DNA of 64,000 bases from contig CAVYTX010000002.1 of the NCBI GenBank assembly GCA_963771545.1, positions 1,054,001-1,118,000 on the forward strand, written 5' to 3'. Each line of letters starts with the position of its first letter. The first letter of the stretch is position 1. The DNA is from CAKZLS01 sp963771545 (GTDB taxonomy: Bacteria > Pseudomonadota > Alphaproteobacteria > Rhodospirillales > Defluviicoccaceae). The notes below the pieces were generated by a model. It did not search any database, had not been told where the DNA came from, and saw only the letters and a list, made by a program, of their open reading frames with translations. Below are positions 61,577-64,000 of this stretch, piece after piece. A program made the translations under genes and the position numbers.

Positions 61577-63112
61577 ATGCCCCGGGAGAGATTGCCCATG
61601 CGCAAAATATACGACGTTCTACGGCTGCACGCCGGCGGATTGTCGAAGCGGCGGATTGCCGTCAGCTTGAACATCGGCCGCACGGCGGTCGGCGATTATC
61701 TTCGCCGGGCACGCCGCGCCGGCCTGGGTTGGCCGCTGCCCGAGGGGCTTTCGGACGAAGACCTGGAACGGCTGCTGTTTCCGCCGCCGCCAGCGGTTTC
61801 TCCCGATCGCCGGCCGCCTCCCGATTGGCCAGTCCTGCATCGCGAACTCAAGCGGCCCGGCGTCACTCTGTCGCTGTTGTGGGAGGAATACCGCTCGGTT
61901 CATCCCGGGGGTTACGGCTACAGCCGGTTTTGCGATCTCTACCGGGATTGGCGCGGCCGGCTCAACCCGACCATGCGTCAAGCCCATGTCGTCGGCGAGA
62001 AGCTGTTCGTCGATTACGCCGGCGCCACGATGGAGGTGATCGACGGCCTTAGCGGCGAGATCCGCACGGCCCAGGTGTTCGTCGCCACCCTGGGCGCTTC
62101 CAGCTATACCTACGCGGAGGCGACCTGGACGCAGGCTTTGCCCGACTGGATCGGTTCGCATATCCGCGCCTTCGCCTATTTCGGCGGCGCGCCCCGGCAG
62201 GTCGTGCCGGACAATCTCAAGTCCGGCGTCGTCAAGGCCTGCCTGTACGATCCCGAGATCAACCGCACCTATGCCAGCATGGCGGCCCATTACGACACCG
62301 CCATCGTGCCGGCGCGGCCGCGCAGACCGCGGGACAAGGCGAAAGTCGAAGTCGGCGTTCAGATCGTCGAGCGCCGCGTTCTGGCCCGCCTGCGCCATCG
62401 CCGTTTCTTCAGTCTCGCCGAACTCAATCAGGCGATCGCCGAGCTTCTCGTCGCTCTCAACGGGCGCGTCACGCGTCATCTCGGCGCATCGCGCCGGCAA
62501 TTGTTCGAGCAACTCGACCGGCCGGCGCTCAAGCCGCTGCCTGCCCAAGCCTACGAGTATGCCGAATGGAAGCAGCGCCGCGCCGGCCTCGATTATCATG
62601 TCGAGGTCGCCAAGCATTACTATTCGGTGCCCCATCGCCTGGCCAAACAAAAGCTCTGGGCGCGGATCACCGAACGCTCCGTCGAAGTCTTTCACAAAGG
62701 CAAACGCGTCGCCGCCCACATGCGCGGTTCCGGCAACCGGCGGCACACCACCGTCGCCGAACATATGCCGTCCTCACATCGCCGCTACGCCAATTGGACC
62801 CCGGACCGCATCCGAAGCCAGGCCGCCGCCAACGGACCCAATACCGAGACCCTGATCGACGTCATCCTGCGCGCCAAACCCCATCCCGAACAGGGCTTCC
62901 GCTCCTGTATCGGTATCCTCCGCCTGGCCAAGACCCATGGATCGGAACGTTTGGAAGCCGCCTGCGAGAGAGCCCTGGAGATCGGCGCAAGGTCGTATTC
63001 CTCGGTCGCCTCCATCCTCAAGAACAATCTCGATCGCCGCACACCGCGACAGGCCACGGACGGACCGGCGATCGATCATCCCAACATCCGCGGCCCGCAA
63101 TACTTCCACTGA
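61577..63112 (+). CDS. istA: IS21-family transposase IstA
   Basis: A 511-residue DDE transposase. Residues 1-60: HTH (MPRERLPMRKIYDVLRLHAG, then LSKRRIAVSLNIGRTAVGDY). Core: GEKLFVDYAGATMEVIDGLS (first Asp), RQVVPDNLKSGVVKACLYDP (second) and ARPRRPRDKAKVEVGVQIVE (Glu). The C-terminal beta domain follows, with DYHVEVAKHYYSVPHRL. I use ATG 61577 with GAGGAGCGAGG directly upstream; ATG 61598 is alternative. Confidence 0.92.
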   Translation: MPRERLPMRKIYDVLRLHAGGLSKRRIAVSLNIGRTAVGDYLRRARRAGLGWPLPEGLSDEDLERLLFPPPPAVSPDRRPPPDWPVLHRELKRPGVTLSLLWEEYRSVHPGGYGYSRFCDLYRDWRGRLNPTMRQAHVVGEKLFVDYAGATMEVIDGLSGEIRTAQVFVATLGASSYTYAEATWTQALPDWIGSHIRAFAYFGGAPRQVVPDNLKSGVVKACLYDPEINRTYASMAAHYDTAIVPARPRRPRDKAKVEVGVQIVERRVLARLRHRRFFSLAELNQAIAELLVALNGRVTRHLGASRRQLFEQLDRPALKPLPAQAYEYAEWKQRRAGLDYHVEVAKHYYSVPHRLAKQKLWARITERSVEVFHKGKRVAAHMRGSGNRRHTTVAEHMPSSHRRYANWTPDRIRSQAAANGPNTETLIDVILRAKPHPEQGFRSCIGILRLAKTHGSERLEAACERALEIGARSYSSVASILKNNLDRRTPRQATDGPAIDHPNIRGPQYFH

Positions 63113-63121
63113 GGAGACATC

Positions 63122-63895
63122 ATGCTGCAACATCCCACCCTCGACCAGCTCAGGCATCTCAAGCTGCACGGCATGGCCCGCGCCTTCGCCGAACTCGGCG
63201 ACAACGCCCAGGCCGGCGAACTGGACCATGCCCAGTGGCTGGCCCTGCTGCTCGACCGCGAAGAGGCCGAACGCGACGACCGCCGTCTGACATACAGGCT
63301 CCGCAACGCCCGTCTGCGCCACCCCGACGCCAGCATCGACGACATCGACTACCGGGCCCCCCGGCGCCTCCACAAAGCCCTGTTCCAGCAACTCGCCAGA
63401 GGCCAATGGATCGCCCGCAAACAAAACCTGATCCTCACCGGCCCCTGCGGCGTCGGCAAATCATGGCTCGCCTGCGCGCTCGGCCAGAAGGCCTGCCGCG
63501 ACGACTTCTCCGTCCTCTACAAGCGCGTCCCCAGGATGTTCGCCGAACTCGAAATCGGGCGCGCCGACGGCCGATACCCCCGCCTGTTCCGGGCGCTGAC
63601 CAAGGCCAACCTCCTCATCCTCGACGATTGGGGACCCGAACGGCTCAACCCCGATCAGCGACGCGACCTCATGGAAATCGTCGAGGACCGATACCAAAAC
63701 GCCTCGATCCTGATCACCAGCCAACTGCCTGTCACCAAATGGCACGACGTCATCGGCAAACCCACTTTCGCCGACGCCATCCTCGACCGCATCGTCCACA
63801 ACGCCCACAGGATCGATCTCGACGGGCCTTCAATGCGAAAGACCATTTCAGAAAATATCAACGCCAACGACGTTGACCACCCACAACGAAAATGA
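63122..63895 (+). CDS. istB: IS21-family helper ATPase IstB
   Basis: A 257-residue AAA+ ATPase related to DnaC that assists IstA in target selection. Walker A: LILTGPCGVGKSWLACALGQ; Walker B: KANLLILDDWGPERLNPDQR; sensor ILITSQLPVTKWHDVIGKP; DAILDRIVHNAHRIDLDGPS near the end. Ten bases after istA. Intact. Confidence 0.94.
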   Translation: MLQHPTLDQLRHLKLHGMARAFAELGDNAQAGELDHAQWLALLLDREEAERDDRRLTYRLRNARLRHPDASIDDIDYRAPRRLHKALFQQLARGQWIARKQNLILTGPCGVGKSWLACALGQKACRDDFSVLYKRVPRMFAELEIGRADGRYPRLFRALTKANLLILDDWGPERLNPDQRRDLMEIVEDRYQNASILITSQLPVTKWHDVIGKPTFADAILDRIVHNAHRIDLDGPSMRKTISENINANDVDHPQRK

Positions 63896-64000
63896 CATCA
63901 AGGGATCACCCAACGGCGACGATCACGACGCTATATTCGACCCTCGGCCAAAGTGGCCGTTTTGGATCGGAACAGGTGGCCGCTTTCCGTCGGAATCGGT

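Larger units (their letters stand above)
61428..64000 (+). mobile_element. IS21-family insertion sequence, right end at or beyond window edge
   Basis: The left end starts near 61428 (GCATTCCGACGCAAAGCGGC) with repeated inner copies of GCAAAGCGGCCA, typical of IS21. The right end shows the complement (GTGGCCGCTTTCCGTCGGAA) at 63975-63995, so the element probably ends within a few bases of position 64000. It carries istA and istB and is inserted in the IS3 remnant. Confidence 0.9.

Noticed and set aside
62566..63876. 436-codon open frame on the plus strand
   Set aside because: Out-of-frame shadow of istA and istB, rich in Arg/Pro/His.
1..64000. CRISPR array or toxin-antitoxin/defence island
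   Set aside because: No regular short repeats with spacers and no recognisable defence genes; the accessory DNA is insertion sequences and transport genes.

Overview
The window looks like a chromosomal segment of an alphaproteobacterium, most likely from the Rhodospirillales or a close relative. The evidence is gene order and family content: dusB(nifR3)-ntrB divergent from a fused ispDF, the merR-ihfA-fabH-plsX-DUF177-CBP3 chaperone-bamE block, the rpiB-glyA-nrdR-ribD-ribE-ribB-ribH-nusB-thiL block, a MucR/Ros regulator, a fused isobutyryl-CoA mutase (IcmF), and a parC-recO pair. This assignment is inference from synteny; no database search was possible.

Region by region. 1-7.8 kb: start of ntrB (cut by the window edge), dusB, a CcsA/YpjD-type membrane protein, ispDF, cutA, an exported protein-L-isoaspartate methyltransferase directly followed by a large membrane protein with a spermidine-synthase-like domain, a secreted hypothetical protein and tRNA-Pro(GGG). 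8-13 kb: fatty acid/phospholipid block with IHF-alpha and a MerR regulator, then a bc1-complex assembly chaperone and BamE. 13-23 kb: proton-pumping pyrophosphatase, then the long riboflavin/NrdR/GlyA block, all on the minus strand. 23-29.4 kb: mucR and a complete branched-chain amino acid ABC transporter operon (livH-livM-livG-livF-DUF6867-livJ). 29.7-36 kb: IcmF, a possible MerR-type operator, metY and hemB. 36-43.3 kb: an orphan Flp pilin, an alpha/beta hydrolase, then what looks like a decaying malonate-utilisation locus: a GntR regulator (MatR-like) with two TTGTAT-type sites, a TRAP transporter whose small membrane subunit is frameshifted, a broken malonyl-CoA decarboxylase remnant and an intact CaiB-type CoA-transferase.

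43.4-53.6 kb and 60.6-64 kb are insertion-sequence territory: an IS5-type element, an IS1182-type and an IS1380-type element stacked on the same CTAG at the stop codon of motB, a nest of IS5/IS3/IS66 remnants capped by an IS30 element, and an IS3 remnant cut by an IS21 element that runs to the window end. Between them sit motAB, a flavin reductase, an aminoacyl-tRNA protein transferase (bpt), a second TRAP system with an unusual gene arrangement, parC and recO.

I found no clearly new defence or signalling system and no CRISPR array. The most notable points are the eroded malonate locus that keeps its operators and CoA-transferase, the double IS insertion at one tetranucleotide, a MucR protein lacking two of the four usual zinc ligands, a RibB fused to a RibA-like domain without its zinc cysteines, and the exported methyltransferase/membrane aminopropyltransferase-like pair.
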